64,000 bases of DNA from positions 20,526,418-20,590,417 of the forward strand of contig OX387605.1 in NCBI GenBank assembly GCA_947568835.1, in the 5' to 3' direction. The DNA is from Protonemura montana (lineage: Eukaryota; Arthropoda; Insecta; Plecoptera; Nemouridae). Positions 1 to 13,500 of the stretch are shown here, one piece after another. Below the pieces are notes generated by a model. It had not been told where the DNA came from, did no database searches, and saw only the letters and a program-made list of their open reading frames with translations. The first letter of the stretch is position 1. Each line of letters starts with the position of its first letter. A program made the position numbers and the translations under genes.

Positions 1-260
1 TCGAGGGGATCTGTCTACAAGGAGTCACGAGTTGTAAAACCGGTTTGTATTCGGGTTCGGTTCAAGGATAACCAGTCACAAGTCAACAACAATAACGAAT
101 GGGAACCGGTCACAATAATTTAACCTACCCGGTTTTGGCAAACCCTGACACAACCGGTTAGTGAATGAACCAAACCGGTTTGAGAAGAGTCACATCATAA
201 CCTTGAGAAGGACTCCAGCCAACAGGCATCGAGTTTGACACCCGGTTAATGAATGAACCG
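1..260. promoter_or_regulatory. Cluster of CCGGTT palindromes, Grainyhead-like sites
   Basis: Seen: six CCGGT cores in 260 bases. AAACCGGTTT occurs at 37-46 and 172-181, AACCGGTC at 104-111, ACCCGGTT at 127-134 and 240-247, and AACCGGTT at 152-159. The 18-mer CCGGTTAGTGAATGAACC at 154-171 recurs with one change at 242-259, so part of the cluster arose by local duplication. GTCAC follows or lies near several of the cores. Known: AACCGGTT is the binding consensus of Grainyhead/CP2 transcription factors, which control epidermal genes in animals. Inference: this may be an enhancer or promoter element. A decayed tandem repeat would give the same pattern. A kappaB-like GGGATTATTCC follows at 290-300. 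No gene start is visible beside it. Confidence 0.35.
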
Positions 261-3200
261 TCACTCGAACATGAACGGATGTCCCGCGTGGGATTATTCC
301 ACCCCCACCCCATCCCCCACGGTTCCAATCCCTGGGCGCCATCAATTACTTCCTCGTAGCAGCCCGTGAACCACTTTCCCGATCGCCGAAAAGCCCCGAA
401 CAGATGCAACTTTTCTCATAAATAAAACCCCACTCCGATAATTATCTCATCTGTGGAAAACCACCGAACTACTGAATAATCCTCAGCCTACTCAATAATT
501 CCCACTCTAGTTTTAGATCGGTTTGTTATTTTCGGCATAAAACCACGGACCAACCGCATTGAAGCTCAAAAGTTTTAAAATTATTTTAAAATTGTATTTA
601 GTAATCCTAAAGTAGAATGAAAAGTAACTTTGTTAACCGCGATTTAATGAAACTGTAATGCATTTCTAAATACAAGATGTTATCCCGGATTTATCGTGTT
701 AGCGGTAATAAAATAGGGAAACAAGGACAGAAGTTCTTCGAGTTATGTTCCTTTACTTTGGGGAAATTGCCTCCCACACTCACACATTCGGGTCGTATGT
801 CAGTCGCGAGAGATTTCCCAAATGTAGGTACTACGTATCTCTGGAACTGCGGGATTGCGATCGGGAAAAGTTACGGGCTAAAACGGTACAATTGCAAGAA
901 ATAAAAGTGAAAATACCAAACTTTCTTTCGAGAACATATTATGGCACAGCTGTTCATATAGCCACCGCTGTGTGTGGGAAAATATCTTGGCTCTTATATA
1001 AAAAAAAACACAGTATTTGAAGAGGTTGAAGAAAAAGCAGAATGGAAAATACTTGTTACATAAAATGTAAATTTTTTGATTGTAAAACTTATTAAAAAGC
1101 TAGGGATAAAATTTGAATGAGCCAAACAAGTATTTTTTTCTATGTTATTAGGAAAGTATGTAAACTAAACTCAGGTAAACCGTGTTCTAACGACAGGTAA
1201 GCGGTGCAATTTCTGGTACTTCTCAACATATTGTCCCCAAAAATAGCTATCGACTTATGACAAAAGCACATTGGTCAGGAAATATGACTCTGCAACACTA
1301 GCAGCATCCTATCTGCTCTTGAAATATTCTAAAACTTTGGCTTTGTAAAGTGCGTGGCAGCAGAATATATCATGTGAAAAGATGACACCTCATTCCATTC
1401 GAGTCAGCATTGGTGAATTTCCTCAGCCAAGCTATTTGTCACAATGGTATGATTTATTATGAGCTTTACAATGTCGCCCGAAGGGGTTTCTTGTTTGAAT
1501 TAGCTCTCATAGCTGGAACGTTTCTCGTATTTTGTCAAAGGTAAGAAATACTCCACGTGCATGACAAAACGTTAATTACACTTTTTGTAATTAGCTACGT
1601 TTTCTGTAAAACGACTATAGTATTGTTGGAGTGGGTGCGCGTGCAGATCAAAGGAGAAATGAGACTCGAACCTACGCTCAAAAGTCAAAACGCATATCAC
1701 GCAAATAAACGATGTTACGTCCGATGGAAGAAAATTTTCACTTAGACATTAAATGAACCTGTTTAAAAGAAAAGACAAACTTGCACGCCTGTTACGAGGA
1801 TTAATTCAAAATGTAAACATTATGTTAGCTTCCCTCGCTTGTGTAAAGCGTTTAGGTTGAGAGTGCTGATGTTTGCAAGTCTCAACGCTAATTTCAAACT
1901 GATCACTTTCATTTCATGGATTATGCAATTTGTGGGCGCTGTTCTAGAACTGGAAGGAAACACCCGAGATATGTGTTTAATTTCAAGGAAGCTTAACTAT
2001 GCGTAAGCATTTTGAAGACCTTGTCAATCAAGAATCTTACGTAGCAAATCGAAAAGGAAATCAAGCCTTTCACGTGAAAATGTTTCAGCTAGCTAGACAC
2101 AAGATTTTCCTTGTAACACCACGCTCGTGGTGCCCCTGTTAAGGGAAAGGCGTTTCGACGCATTTTCAGAGCGAAGTGGTCACATCATTTTGAGAAAGTA
2201 ATGTTGCACTTTGTAAGTCTTTTGACCCTCTCTACTTTCTTACCGACCTGGCTTCCGGAACCGTTATTGGCGGCATTTTAGAACGATTTCTTGACGCTGA
2301 AGAATAGATTACGGATATTGTTCGGCGAAAGTCTTTTCTTAAGTATGACTGTTAGTTCAATAGGTGAAAGAGAGAGTTCTATATCCAAGGACTTTTTAAC
2401 GGACTTGTTTAAAAACATTGTTAGGTATTCGCTGATCTTGGAATTCTTTGCGTTAAACGACAAATATGACAAAATACTATGATTTTCGTACCAATCACTG
2501 AAAAATTCATGATTTTTTTTGGCGAAAATAAAATTGTATTTACTTGAAATGATAATGAAAATATAGAACTTCCATTTTTCGACCGTCCAGGATTAAAATA
2601 TATCCTGAAGGTTTTTTTCTTTACTGTAAAAACAATTTCCAAAAACAAGTACAGCCGCGTTTGGAGTCTTAAAATTCCAACTTTTTCTACTGTTCTTGAA
2701 CCAATAAGTTATCTATAAACACTTAAAATTATATGAAATGTCCACCAGCTCAAGTACAGACATTTAGTTGAGGTCAAAAAGTAGTCTGAGGATTCTGCTC
2801 ATGCAATGAAAACCCCGTCCGAATGATTCGAGCGCGACACCAAATAGCGTGGAGACCTTAAAAAAACGATTTCCACGAACAAGGGCAAAATAAAAATAAA
2901 ATCCAAGTCCTTGGACCTCGATTGGTAGTGGATTTGAAAGCAAACCCAGTTATTTCCTGAACGTGAAATCGGACGGTCGTGAATGCCCGATCTTGATTGA
3001 ATAAATTCCAGATTTTCAGAGCTTACAGTTCGACCGAGCTTGAGTTTACGACTACCTTTGATCACAAAAACAACTTATAAATTAGAAATGAGTGACCACT
3101 AAAGTGCCCTTAACACCAGATTTAAGATATTGTAATTATAACGGTTATTTTAAACATGATTAGTAGACTTATAAATTGTTCAAAAGGTCCATCATGCTTT

Positions 3201-5082
3201 TGAAGATGCCTATGAAAGATTTTAATAATCTTCCAGTTAAACCACTTCAAAAAGACCTTCGTTAAAAGGCCTCCTATCCTTGGAGCATGGTTATTATCAA
3301 GTACCTTTTAGTCAAAATACTCAATTAATTAAACCATGCTCAATGATCAGTTCTCGAGAGAGTGGTCAGTTAAAAATGTTTGTCTCGTGCAGTCATTTTG
3401 AAATAACTCAATAGTCGTTTAAATTCACCGAATTGAAAATACACTACAGAGTGGTTTTTTAATCACAACTCTCGATTTAATCTTTCCCCATTCCTCATGG
3501 TTATGCAAAATTTATGAAATTACCATGTTTTAGCACAGACCAAAAGCATTGTTCACACTAAATAATTGATAATTTCGCACCACATGTTCCACTCTAAATT
3601 GTAACATATGAATATGTATCTAATTACTTAATAAAACAGTACTCTGTTTTGATGTGCTAAAAAAAAAAAAAGCAAGACTTGATGCGCTATTTCGTGCGTT
3701 ATATTCACTAGCATCACAATTAGTTTATTTTATTGTCGGTGTTGGTTTGGTTAGGGTTTTTGTCACTTCCCAACACGTGGAGAGCTACATAACGAACTAG
3801 AAACAAGCTAGTCTTTTATTTGACAACGTCATCTAAATAATAGCTATGCAGATAATGATATCCATTGATCAGTACGGTATCATTTCGCGTGAAGGCGCAA
3901 ACCTCGATCGCTAAATCAATTTCAAACTATTGTTTCAAATCCGCGCCCGTGTTTTGAATGGAAGTTTAATTAGGTTTCGGCACAAAATTATTTGGGAATA
4001 GAACACAATCTAATCAGATTTCAAATGGTTGTGCTTGTTTCGTTTTTTACCACTATAGTGCTATCTGGGCAGTCGAACGGTTGAAATTTATTCATGACAT
4101 GTAATATGATACTGAAGATGGATTGTTGTTATTACTGAACTGCAATTGCTGCAATTACAAACTAATGAGTAGAGGAAGTGAGTAGATTTTATTACTTTTC
4201 GTCGGTTCAGGGTATAACCATGGTTTTGTTGAGCGTGTTAGTTTTTAGGGTAACTGTTACTTGTAAAAATGTTTGTATTGTCCTGTGCTGGACGTAGGAA
4301 ACTCAAATCTTAAGTGGAAATGAAACCCTAGACTAAAGACACGTTAATTTGATTTTGGAATCCTAAAAGGAACTAATTAACAAGTTGGAATATTGGTATG
4401 ATTGGCACCTACAATATGTTTTAGACTTTTAAAAAAAGGTAAGTAATCGTTCAATAGAAACTCCCTGTGACCGTAATGATCAAGTCTTGCTGGAGAAAAC
4501 TAGAAACGAGGAGTTAAACATGACTAGGTGGTAAAATAGACCTGCGACGAAATGAAATGAACAACTTGTGAATAGAAAGAAAGAAATAATAATAAGAAAT
4601 AATAAAAACAAGAGAAATAAATGTGTAGTCATCAGCGACGACTTTTCATGAGTTTCCTAAGCATAACAGTAAAAATATCGTATTCCAGTGTTTCCACAAT
4701 CAGTTTCTATCTCATCTGCTGCATCACAAAAAGGATGAAGGTGTACGGTGTTGACAACGACACAAGAAAGTGAATTACTGCTAAGAAAACAATTGCAAAG
4801 AATAACAAGGATTGCTTGCAATTCCCCAGACGGAAAAAGTCGTCTGGAAAAGTCAACTCTGATTGATCTTGCAGCTGTTGGAGGTCTCGTTTTCAGGAAA
4901 ACACTCAAATGTCAGCAAAAAGCTGTACCTACGTTAGCGTGAAATGGTGAAATCGGAATCAAGAATTTGTAGAGTGTGCAATGCTAAAATAAAATCAACA
5001 AGCTACTTGAATTAATTCTGTAGCACAAATTTTATCCTCAGTTAAAAACTGTTTCCAGAAATTCTTCGAGCGCTTCTCGAAA
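261..5082. other. Non-coding stretch, no gene seen
   Basis: AT-rich sequence in which both strands are broken by stops; the open frames are short, overlap one another and have no recognisable protein character. Small homopolymer runs occur, such as the A run at 3659-3671, along with AT-rich patches. I found no tRNA, transposase or splice structure I could defend. Confidence 0.6.
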
Positions 5083-5122
5083 CTCCTGGACGCAACCCTC
5101 AGAGCAGAGTCTGGCACCTCCA
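5083..5122 (-). repeat. Dispersed short repeat, copy 1 of 5 (minus strand)
   Basis: Read on the minus strand this segment starts TGGAGGTGCC (5122-5113). Sixteen bases after the start of that block comes the family core, beginning TGCTCTGAGGG and ending TCCAGGAG (5106-5083). The core is 24 bases and is shared with copies at 9747, 33596, 55045 and 56431. The 16-base offset between the two blocks is identical to that of the copies at 55.0 and 56.4 kb. The sequence after the core (AGTTTCGAGAAG...) is only loosely similar to the other copies. This is probably an old transposable-element fragment (SINE or MITE type); no terminal repeats were identified. Confidence 0.65.
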
Positions 5123-5125
5123 TCG

Positions 5126-8100
5126 TCAGCGAATTGACATTGGACAGCGTTGTTTTAAGCATTTCTTTGTTATTGAGCATACATTCGTAATTTTGTTTTA
5201 AATCTTTGATTGCAAATATATTAGTTTAAAATTTACGCCCAAAACTCTTTGAAATAATTGGTAGATTTCCCGCCTTAGTCCAAAAGTTTCTTCCAGCCAC
5301 AAGGACGGACCCTCACCCAATCGAAGAGAATCAAGTCTTCAGTAAAAGTTGCAGCTCAGATTAAAAAAAACTTTTTAAACTTTAAAAACTTCGTTAAAAA
5401 ATTAGACTGCAAATTCATAGCTGGCCGGCTTAAACATATAATATAATCTTGAAAATTAAAAATTATTTTTAATAAAATATCGCTATTAAAAGTTATGTTT
5501 GAGACCGTTATTTACAAGAAATGTGTTTGAAGATGATTACCCGTCATCGATCTTAATTATCATTCCCTTTACTATGAGAGAAAGAAAGCCTCATTTCCAC
5601 AAGAATAAAATCAAAGCACGAAAATCTTCAAGCTTACCAAAATATTTATTACAATGGTGCAGTATTGTTTAAGAAAGTCCTTTGGTATATGAATATAATA
5701 TTTAAATATGTACTATAACTGTAATTTATAACGTGGCAAGTTCGCTTTTATTTCCAAAGTTTTGGCTGCTCCATCCACACTTTCTGGTTGCCGACAGTTT
5801 ATGCGCTTAACATGCATTAGCCTTGCGTTGAAAGACGAGCAAGCCGCACATTTTCATCGTCCAGCCTGGTTTTCTCAGCAACTAACCATGGCTTAGATCG
5901 TTCGAACACATGTTCAAAAAAATTCTGTTTCCTACAAGAACCCACACTCAAAACATCACCCTGTTTTCGATCGCGCGGTATACGAGTTTATATTCAGGTC
6001 TGCGTCTTACCTTAAAACATTAATTAGATCGATTTTTTCAGGCAAACTCTGTTGATTTCTAGCTGTGAAGTCGTTCAGCCATTGGACGTTGGTAGCGATC
6101 TGTATCTTTGGAGGTTATTTTATTTTATGGCTGAGAAAACGATTTCCGGAAGTCCTCTCACAGAGTTTGTGGTTACGTTAGTAATTCAAAGATTCTGTTT
6201 TTGCCTTTGTTTTTTTTTTGCTTTTTATGAAATTGAGTTGCTTGGAAAATGTCACAGTATCGCAAAACAGTTTTTATGCGGAAAGAAAAATCCCACAGAA
6301 TAATGGAAGTGCGTAGGATACTTCGTCGAAATGAAAAAGAAATGAAATTCGAATCTTTCAAAAAACAAAATGAAGAGAATTTTACGAGTTCTCCACTGCA
6401 GAGCAAAATTCAACCCACACATTTGCTCTTGGTAGCTCAAACATTTACGAATTTTTACCCAGATCTGTCGTCTAAAAGTCAAAATGAGCGACGGCGCCCA
6501 ATGAGATTAACAATAGTTTAACAGACATTACCACAGACATAATTTTCCACAAGTCAAGCAGCAACTAAATTTGTGTACACTCGTCTGTCTGTTTTATCTC
6601 GTAAAACGTACCATACAAAACGACCGCAGAAAGCTTTTAAATAAACAATTTAGCTATTTGGACGTGCACATTAATCTAAACTTATTTAAAATCTTTGCTG
6701 CCGGTTTATTTGTTTGATATACCCCCGCGACTGACCTGGATTGAAACTGGCTCGAGCTAGACTAAAACAATGCTGTTGCTACTGCTAGTAATACCACTCG
6801 CAGCTCGCTTATTGAAAGAACCATTCCGATTGGCGAAAGGAATGATTGAATTGGAAGTTATTTCCACATTAGCCATTACACATTCTCACTCTCAAAGCGT
6901 GATGTTCTATATTTTCAGCTCAATTAATTGGTTCGTTCGTTAAAAAAAAAATAATAATAATAATAATCACAACCGACCGTTACGCCAGTAACTGGCAGTG
7001 ACGCGTTAGACGCATCCAGTTACTTCAAATTGCATTGCACGGTCGGAAATTGCAGATCATAATTATTGTTCTTTCGCCGTCGGGAAATCACGTGTCCAAG
7101 GTTTTCACCTCTTCTGTATCACTTTCAAGTGTAGTACTTGCCTATAAATCTAAAGCAATTCTACGGGCATCAATATTTCCGCTACAAAGTGTGAAATGCA
7201 ATTATTTCAACGAAATACACGAATAGATTCGAATACCCATATGTTGATTTTCAAAACAAGCAAAACTGTATAAACCTGTTAAAGTGAGAGCTCACCACCA
7301 AAATCACCACAGGTTTCCTACCTGTGACACATATTTCGCTAGCATCAGATGTCAGACTCAGAAGCCAAATTAAATCAATGATATAAATCAATGGCCAAAC
7401 ACACTAAAAATTTGACATTGGGATGTCTCATTTCTCGCCGTCAACAGTTTCTTATATTCCAATAAAGATACTTGTAAAATAGAAAGCCTCTTTTGATGAG
7501 CTAAGAGGTTTTTTTCGTGTCTACACGAAAAACATCTCGTATATCACTTTCCGACGTAGGCCTCCTCTAATGACGTACCACACTCTAGCAATGCGATCTT
7601 GACAAAACCGTTGGGTAGATCACAACGGTTTCCCGTCCAAGAAGCAAGAAGCCTATTTAGGAGCACTGCACCGTCCACGACATTCACCTCTCTCTTCATC
7701 ACTCAATACATGGTATCAGAACTATAGAAAGAAGCTTTTTATTTATTTTCAGCTCTCTATAGCAGAGAAAAATAGAGACTTAGATAAAGACAAAGAAAGT
7801 GTACAGCATCAGCACCTACGCAATATTTTATCTTCTCAGTCTTATCCTAGCTCACATTCTGAAGACAAAATTTGAAAGTAAAATAGCATGTTTCCCTCTC
7901 CAATAGCACGCATTTGCAATTACTCTCTGATTTACCGAGCATTTTTTTCCCCGACAAAATTGGATTATTCTAGTGTGCTAAGAAATGCGCGTTATAGTGA
8001 AGGAAAAGCCGAGCAGAAAATGATGCCAACGCCGCCGTCGTCAAAATCCCTTCCTTGCCAAGACGGATGGAGGGAGGCCTAAACGACGAAACGTCGAAAT

Positions 8101-9046
8101 TGTATTCTTCTCTGGCGTCTTGAACGATGATTAAATTACCACAGAATGGCATTCGGCGGTTTTCTTACATGCAAATCAACCCAAAACAGCAGTATAAACA
8201 GCAATACAAACAGCACACACAACTGCAAACATACAATCTCGAAACACGCGAAAACTTGTGTTAATTTCATTTCCAATTTAGAGAGGGAAAAAGAATTCCC
8301 TCAAACTTGCGTTGACACAGAAATGGAATGTTTGACTCTACACAAGTTTACAAAATTAAGTTTTCTGTCTCCCGAATTGCTGTATTGCGCGACTGACTGA
8401 GTGTAGAAACGCGTTTTCCTCGTCGGTCATACGGTGTTGATTGTGTTAGATCTTATCACATCTTCGTCTTGCAGCTCAAGTCTAGAGCATCGTGGAATTA
8501 ATCATAGGTTCAGCGTAAACCTGACGGAATCTTGCTGGGTAACGCTAGATGGCGACGGCGACGACGGCGTCACGACCACGTCAAGCGTCGCGACGCTCTG
8601 CAGGAGCTAAGATCGAGTGCTAATGAAATGCTGGGGTCGGAGAGGCGTTTAGTGCTCGCGATGGTTAGGCGGCATTCCCCACTTTGCACGTACAGATAGC
8701 TGAGCGGCGAGACACGGGAACGGGAGAATAGGTCGCACCCAGAAAAACATGCCCCGCCAAATAAATAATGCATATCTAAAGCATGAAATGGAATTGAACT
8801 TTAGTGCTCAAACAATGAGAACCATTGTGGAAATCCTTTGCACGTACGGTCAAATACCGAATGAAATATATATATATTTGAGCTAAGAAAAATAATCTAG
8901 AAAAAATGTCCGGACTCACGTCCTCTTTTTATAAAAACATTATCTTGCGTCTTGTAACATGAAAACCAATTATTTTATAGCAGCTTAGAGGTCACCAAGT
9001 TCTTCAAATATTTTTTTATCGCTAGTGTTTCATGATTAAATCCATG
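5126..9046. other. Non-coding stretch with minor simple repeats
   Basis: No convincing gene. An AAT-type microsatellite lies at 6950-6967 after a run of A. A CpG-rich patch at 8540-8720 is listed separately. The remaining open frames are short and mutually overlapping. A pyrimidine tract ending in TTGCAG at about 8470 could serve as a splice acceptor, but no supported exon follows it. Confidence 0.5.
8540..8720. other. CpG-rich patch
   Basis: This patch is visibly richer in CG dinucleotides than its AT-rich surroundings, with runs such as GGCGACGGCGACGACGGCGT at 8552-8571. It shares the string CGTCGCGACGCT with the other CpG-rich patch near 39.7 kb, where it appears on the opposite strand. 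Such patches can mark promoters, first exons or GC-rich repeats. No TATA box, start codon in good context or recognisable protein was found here. Confidence 0.3.
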
Positions 9047-9475
9047 CTATCTTAACCATTGTCTTAAGAACGCCGTAAAGCAAAAAGAAATTGCTTCGTT
9101 CTTTTCTTTGTTCGGCCTTTTCAAATTTGGCGTCGAATACAAATAACGAAGAGAATAAAGCATTTCGTGACGTCCAACTTTCGGTTGAATTGCCTCCAGT
9201 ATTTTTTTTTTTGCACCCGCTTGGTATGGGATAATTAATTCCTTCTCCGATTCCAAAGCAGCCACTTGAGTTTCCCGGGTGTATGCGGTCCTGGCAAGTT
9301 CGTAAATTGATTTGAGGTGGTTCTGAGCACCGATGCCCGCGGGTGGGTGGTGATATTCCAACCCCGACACCAACGATGACGCCGAAACCGAGCACAAATA
9401 CCCTGACTCTCCGTAAAGGATGAGAATAATAACTGAAAGATTGTATTGATTTGTGGTGTTTAACGACGCATTGTT
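9047..9475 (-). other. Protein-like open frame without recognised family
   Basis: On the minus strand a frame is open from 9475 to the stop at 9047. Its middle part has an amino-acid mix that looks like real helical protein: it includes the stretches SIYELARTAYTRETQVAALE and GAKKKILEAIQPKVGRHEML, with balanced charge and little low-complexity sequence. The frame has no ATG near its 5' end. A second frame on the same strand is also open over most of the same span, which weakens the case. It could be an exon, the remnant of a mobile-element protein, or chance. I do not recognise a domain. Confidence 0.2.
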
Positions 9476-9746
9476 TTACACCTGGCACTGTGGAGCTAGT
9501 TTAATGGCGTCGGTGAATGAGTAAGCGATGATGAACCTGACCTAGCCTAGAAGGGAGGAGGGGAAACCAGGTGCCGACAGGTAGCATTTTCCTGTCGAAG
9601 AGCACCAAGGGGAGCATCGGCTTAAATCTCTTCCGAAAGACGGTACAAAACGAACAAAAAAATTCCTCCACCAATCCATGCTGGCGAGAGGTTGATAAGC
9701 AAGTTGATGTACTAACTTTCATCACCGGTTCTGTGTTTTTGTCGAG

Positions 9747-9770
9747 TGCTCTGAGGGTTGCATCCAGGGG
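9747..9770 (+). repeat. Dispersed short repeat, copy 2 of 5 (core only)
   Basis: The 24-base core starts TGCTCTGAGGG and ends ATCCAGGGG. It matches the copy at 5083-5106 (other strand) in the AGGGTTGC middle section and the copy at 55045-55068 in its GGGG end. The TGGAGGTGCC block that precedes the core in other copies is not present here, so this copy is truncated or eroded at its left end. Confidence 0.55.
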
Positions 9771-10470
9771 GTAGTCAATACTTGTCTTGTACTGCATCCA
9801 TGATGGGATATTATATATTATGCATCGAAAAACTTTCGTAGAAACAAACGAGGGACTTTGCTATTAAATTGTCAATTATTCTTGTACATTTTGCTACAGA
9901 AAACATTATTGATGGGAAAGTTTAAAACTTGTGCTCGTGCCTTGCACTTACAGAAACAACGTCAAATAACACACACAACTCTAGACAGAAACCAAATATC
10001 ACTATACGAGTAGAAATAATAATATGTTGGTTTCATAACAGGTAACAGCGATTTCAAAAGCAATGTTACATTCGCTAAAGGCATTGTTGTTGCACCTGAG
10101 GTAAATTAAACTCAAAGTTACATTACGTTTATAGATACAATATTTTTCTGTGAATCGAGTAATTAATTACAAATTTTGCGCCTGGATGCCAAAGGAAACA
10201 ATTTAAGAATGTTGTCTAGCATGAATTGACTGTTACGATGAGATTTAATTAGATGCCACTCATAGCAAGGAGTTGTAAGTTATGAAGCTCGCTCTTGAGT
10301 CATCGAAAATTGATGGATTTGTGCTCAATTTGATTCCAATAAGTAATGACAGATCCTGACAGGTTAATGAGAACACAGGGTAGCAAACCGGATATCTATT
10401 AATGGGTTTGGATGTCTCAGTTAAAGTTGCACTTTTAACACTTTTAATGTCAATGATGGGTGGGCGGCGT

Positions 10471-10515
<45 letters not shown>

Positions 10516-13500
10516 GATAACCAAATATTTTTCAATAACAAAAAAACGGACCTCGAATGATACAGCAATGTCTGTGTATTGACTGTATTATTTTGGATTG
10601 TCAACTTCAAACGAATCGGTACCACGAACAAAAATATAAATATGCCTGTCACAGAAAAATATCAAAAACTTCCTCGCGCGTATCAATAAAATAAAATTCA
10701 CGTGTGTGTGTGTTTTTAAAATACTGTGGCCATGCTACACGAATTAATTTATTACACGTTTATTTGTTTGAGCTCCATGAATAGCAATACAATGTTATGA
10801 ACCGTGAGTATTATTTACAAGGCAAATTATAAATTAAATTAATTTGAATATTTTCGGCGTTCGACCTTGCTAAGCATTTGCCAGAAATCAGATCGCTCCA
10901 GATTTTTCAAGCAGCTGGCTCTGATAAAACGAATAATCGTTGCATCTATCTGGACCTTGGAAGCGGGAAAAGATGTAAAGAGACTGCCAGTATGATTACT
11001 TCTGGATTTTGGCCAAATCTACAGTTTCAAGCATGTTTCCTCCATGTTATGTCAGAAATTAATTAATGTGCACACAATAATAAATTGCATTCTGCAAGGT
11101 TATTCGGATATTTCTAGCACTTTCAAACGTCACCTTGAGTTTATTTTAGTTAGTGTGGTAAACCTGTATCGACATTTCTACACTTTCTTTCAATTAAAAT
11201 GAAACGTGTTTCAGCTTGTCACTAATTAATTAAGAATAGGTGGCACAGAGCATTGTTTTGTGAACTAATTAATGAGTTCTCGCAAAAAGAAAATAACTTC
11301 CTGGTTAATTAGAAACGTTCTGACTTGAATTGAAGGTTGGATTGTGTGCCTTCCGAATTGGACTCCCCGCTGGGGATAGCAATTATTCAAAAATCCTCCC
11401 TGTACTCGCCGAATGAATTGAAATTACAAACTACGTAAGTAGAGGATAACAAAGATAAGAGTACCTACCTATTCCAGCGATGACAATTTTCTACATTGTG
11501 AGCAAAGTTTAACATATCTGTTCTAATTTAAACCCCGTGATGTAAAGAATTTAAACCCGCACACGATACCCTAACCTATTTTCACGAAGATATTTCAACG
11601 CGTGCACTAGCATTGTTTATAACTGCATGGGCACAAAGGTTAAAATTATTATATCGTCACGAATCGAGTGTTTCTACCGCTTCGAGTGCGAAACGTGGAC
11701 CGGCACCCGAACTAATGGATAAAGCTGGTGAAAGCACAGAGCGTGCATTCAAGCGGCAATTTTTCACGAGTTCCATAGAATAAAGCAGAGATGGAATCAA
11801 TGGGCGAGCATGGGAACCAATTGAAATCGTTGCCGGGTGGCCGACGATAATGTTAACGGTGCCACCATCAGGTTTACTCTGGTCGTAGCTCTCCCTGAGC
11901 TGAATTTGGGAGTAGGTAGGTTCTCAAATGTGTGAATTTAAAAAAATGTAGAGAAATAACTTAAAATGTGTAGTTAAAATTTAAAGAATTGCTTCATGTA
12001 ATTCACGTATGTTTAGCTTGTATGCTAATTTCACCAGAAACCTGACTACATACAGGTGTATTGTTTCACAAACCACTAAATTCAAAACCTTGCTAGATTG
12101 TTAATTTCATTTGCTGTTGGTGCTACTTTTGAACACAAGAGGTGTGAGTGATACCACATAATATCAGGATTAGTTTGCGGTCCCCACACGTTTCGTATCA
12201 CCTATGGAGTTTCACACAAAAATCTTTCGGGCATATGGTACACAAAAACAAAAAGTTGAATTTCCTCAATTTTCTCTTCTTTTGAGTGTAAAGGCCAAAC
12301 TTCCTTTGTGGTTGATACTCTTTTCTCCCATAGAAAAAGCCTGGGGACGTGCCTGTTGTTTATTTTGGTTTACAGGAAAATACACCTAAACACTAACGCA
12401 TTTAAAGTATCGCTAGTTCGTTCCCTAAGTTTCACGGCTCGAAAAGATAATCATATAAATTTGCAACATTGACCTACCTCAGTGGGCTTTGTGGTCAGAC
12501 ACAATATTTACTGCCAGAGGCAAAGTGTTCTTCAGTTAATGCAAACATCATTGTGGTTGACTTCCTTGCTGTGCTATTCGCCGCACTATAAATACGATGT
12601 AGTTATATTACAAAAGTTACTCTCATTAATATTCTTTATCCAGGAGTAAAGATACAATTTCGAATTAGAACGCAGTTTTTCACATGGGCACACTTGAAAA
12701 GTTGGTACACAAAAGAGAAACTTTAAATTAAGAGCTCTTTGTCTCCATCTTATTTTTCTGGAGAATCTAGGGAACAATATCCTGTTTTTCTCTTTATTTG
12801 ACTGGTTTATCGACTAAAAAATCTCTTTAAGTGCGAATTTCCTGGAAAATTCGTTCTAAAAAAAAACTAAAAATTGGATACAACAAAAAATGAGGTTTTT
12901 TAAAATGGTCGACTCGTGTATTTTGTTTGTGTAGTTTGGTATTGTTAATAGATTGAACAAAATTGGTATCTACAGCTGCCACGAAAACTCGCTCTGAACA
13001 GGCTCTTTACCAACGCCTGTAACTATAAGACAAAATAATATTTTTTATTTTGAAAAGCGTCATACTATTGCCAATAGTGTGATGAGTCGCCTAGTTTTGT
13101 TTCGTCGCGATCGAACTAGTGGTGTGGCCGATTAGTTGTATCCAGTAAACCTTGATATTTATCTGCATAAGCTCCCACTCCAATAGCCTTAACGCTTAAA
13201 ATTATAGTGGACCCATTTATAACAGAATCTTCACAGATGCTAAAGACACACTTAACCGTGTACACGGAGGTCCGAAATCCGAACGCGTCTCATGAACCAA
13301 TTTAGAAAGTGTAGTTGCTAAGTTATTCATTTCGGGAACGGGCTGTACCAAACGCGCACCTACCTGGCGTGCTGTAGATCCCCTCATGGGCCAAGGATTA
13401 TTCTAAATATAAATCAAGCACTAAATATTCCTCACGCGCGCCGTGGTGTAAATACGCTACCGAGAACGAAGATGTTACACCGGAATACAGAGCCGTACAA

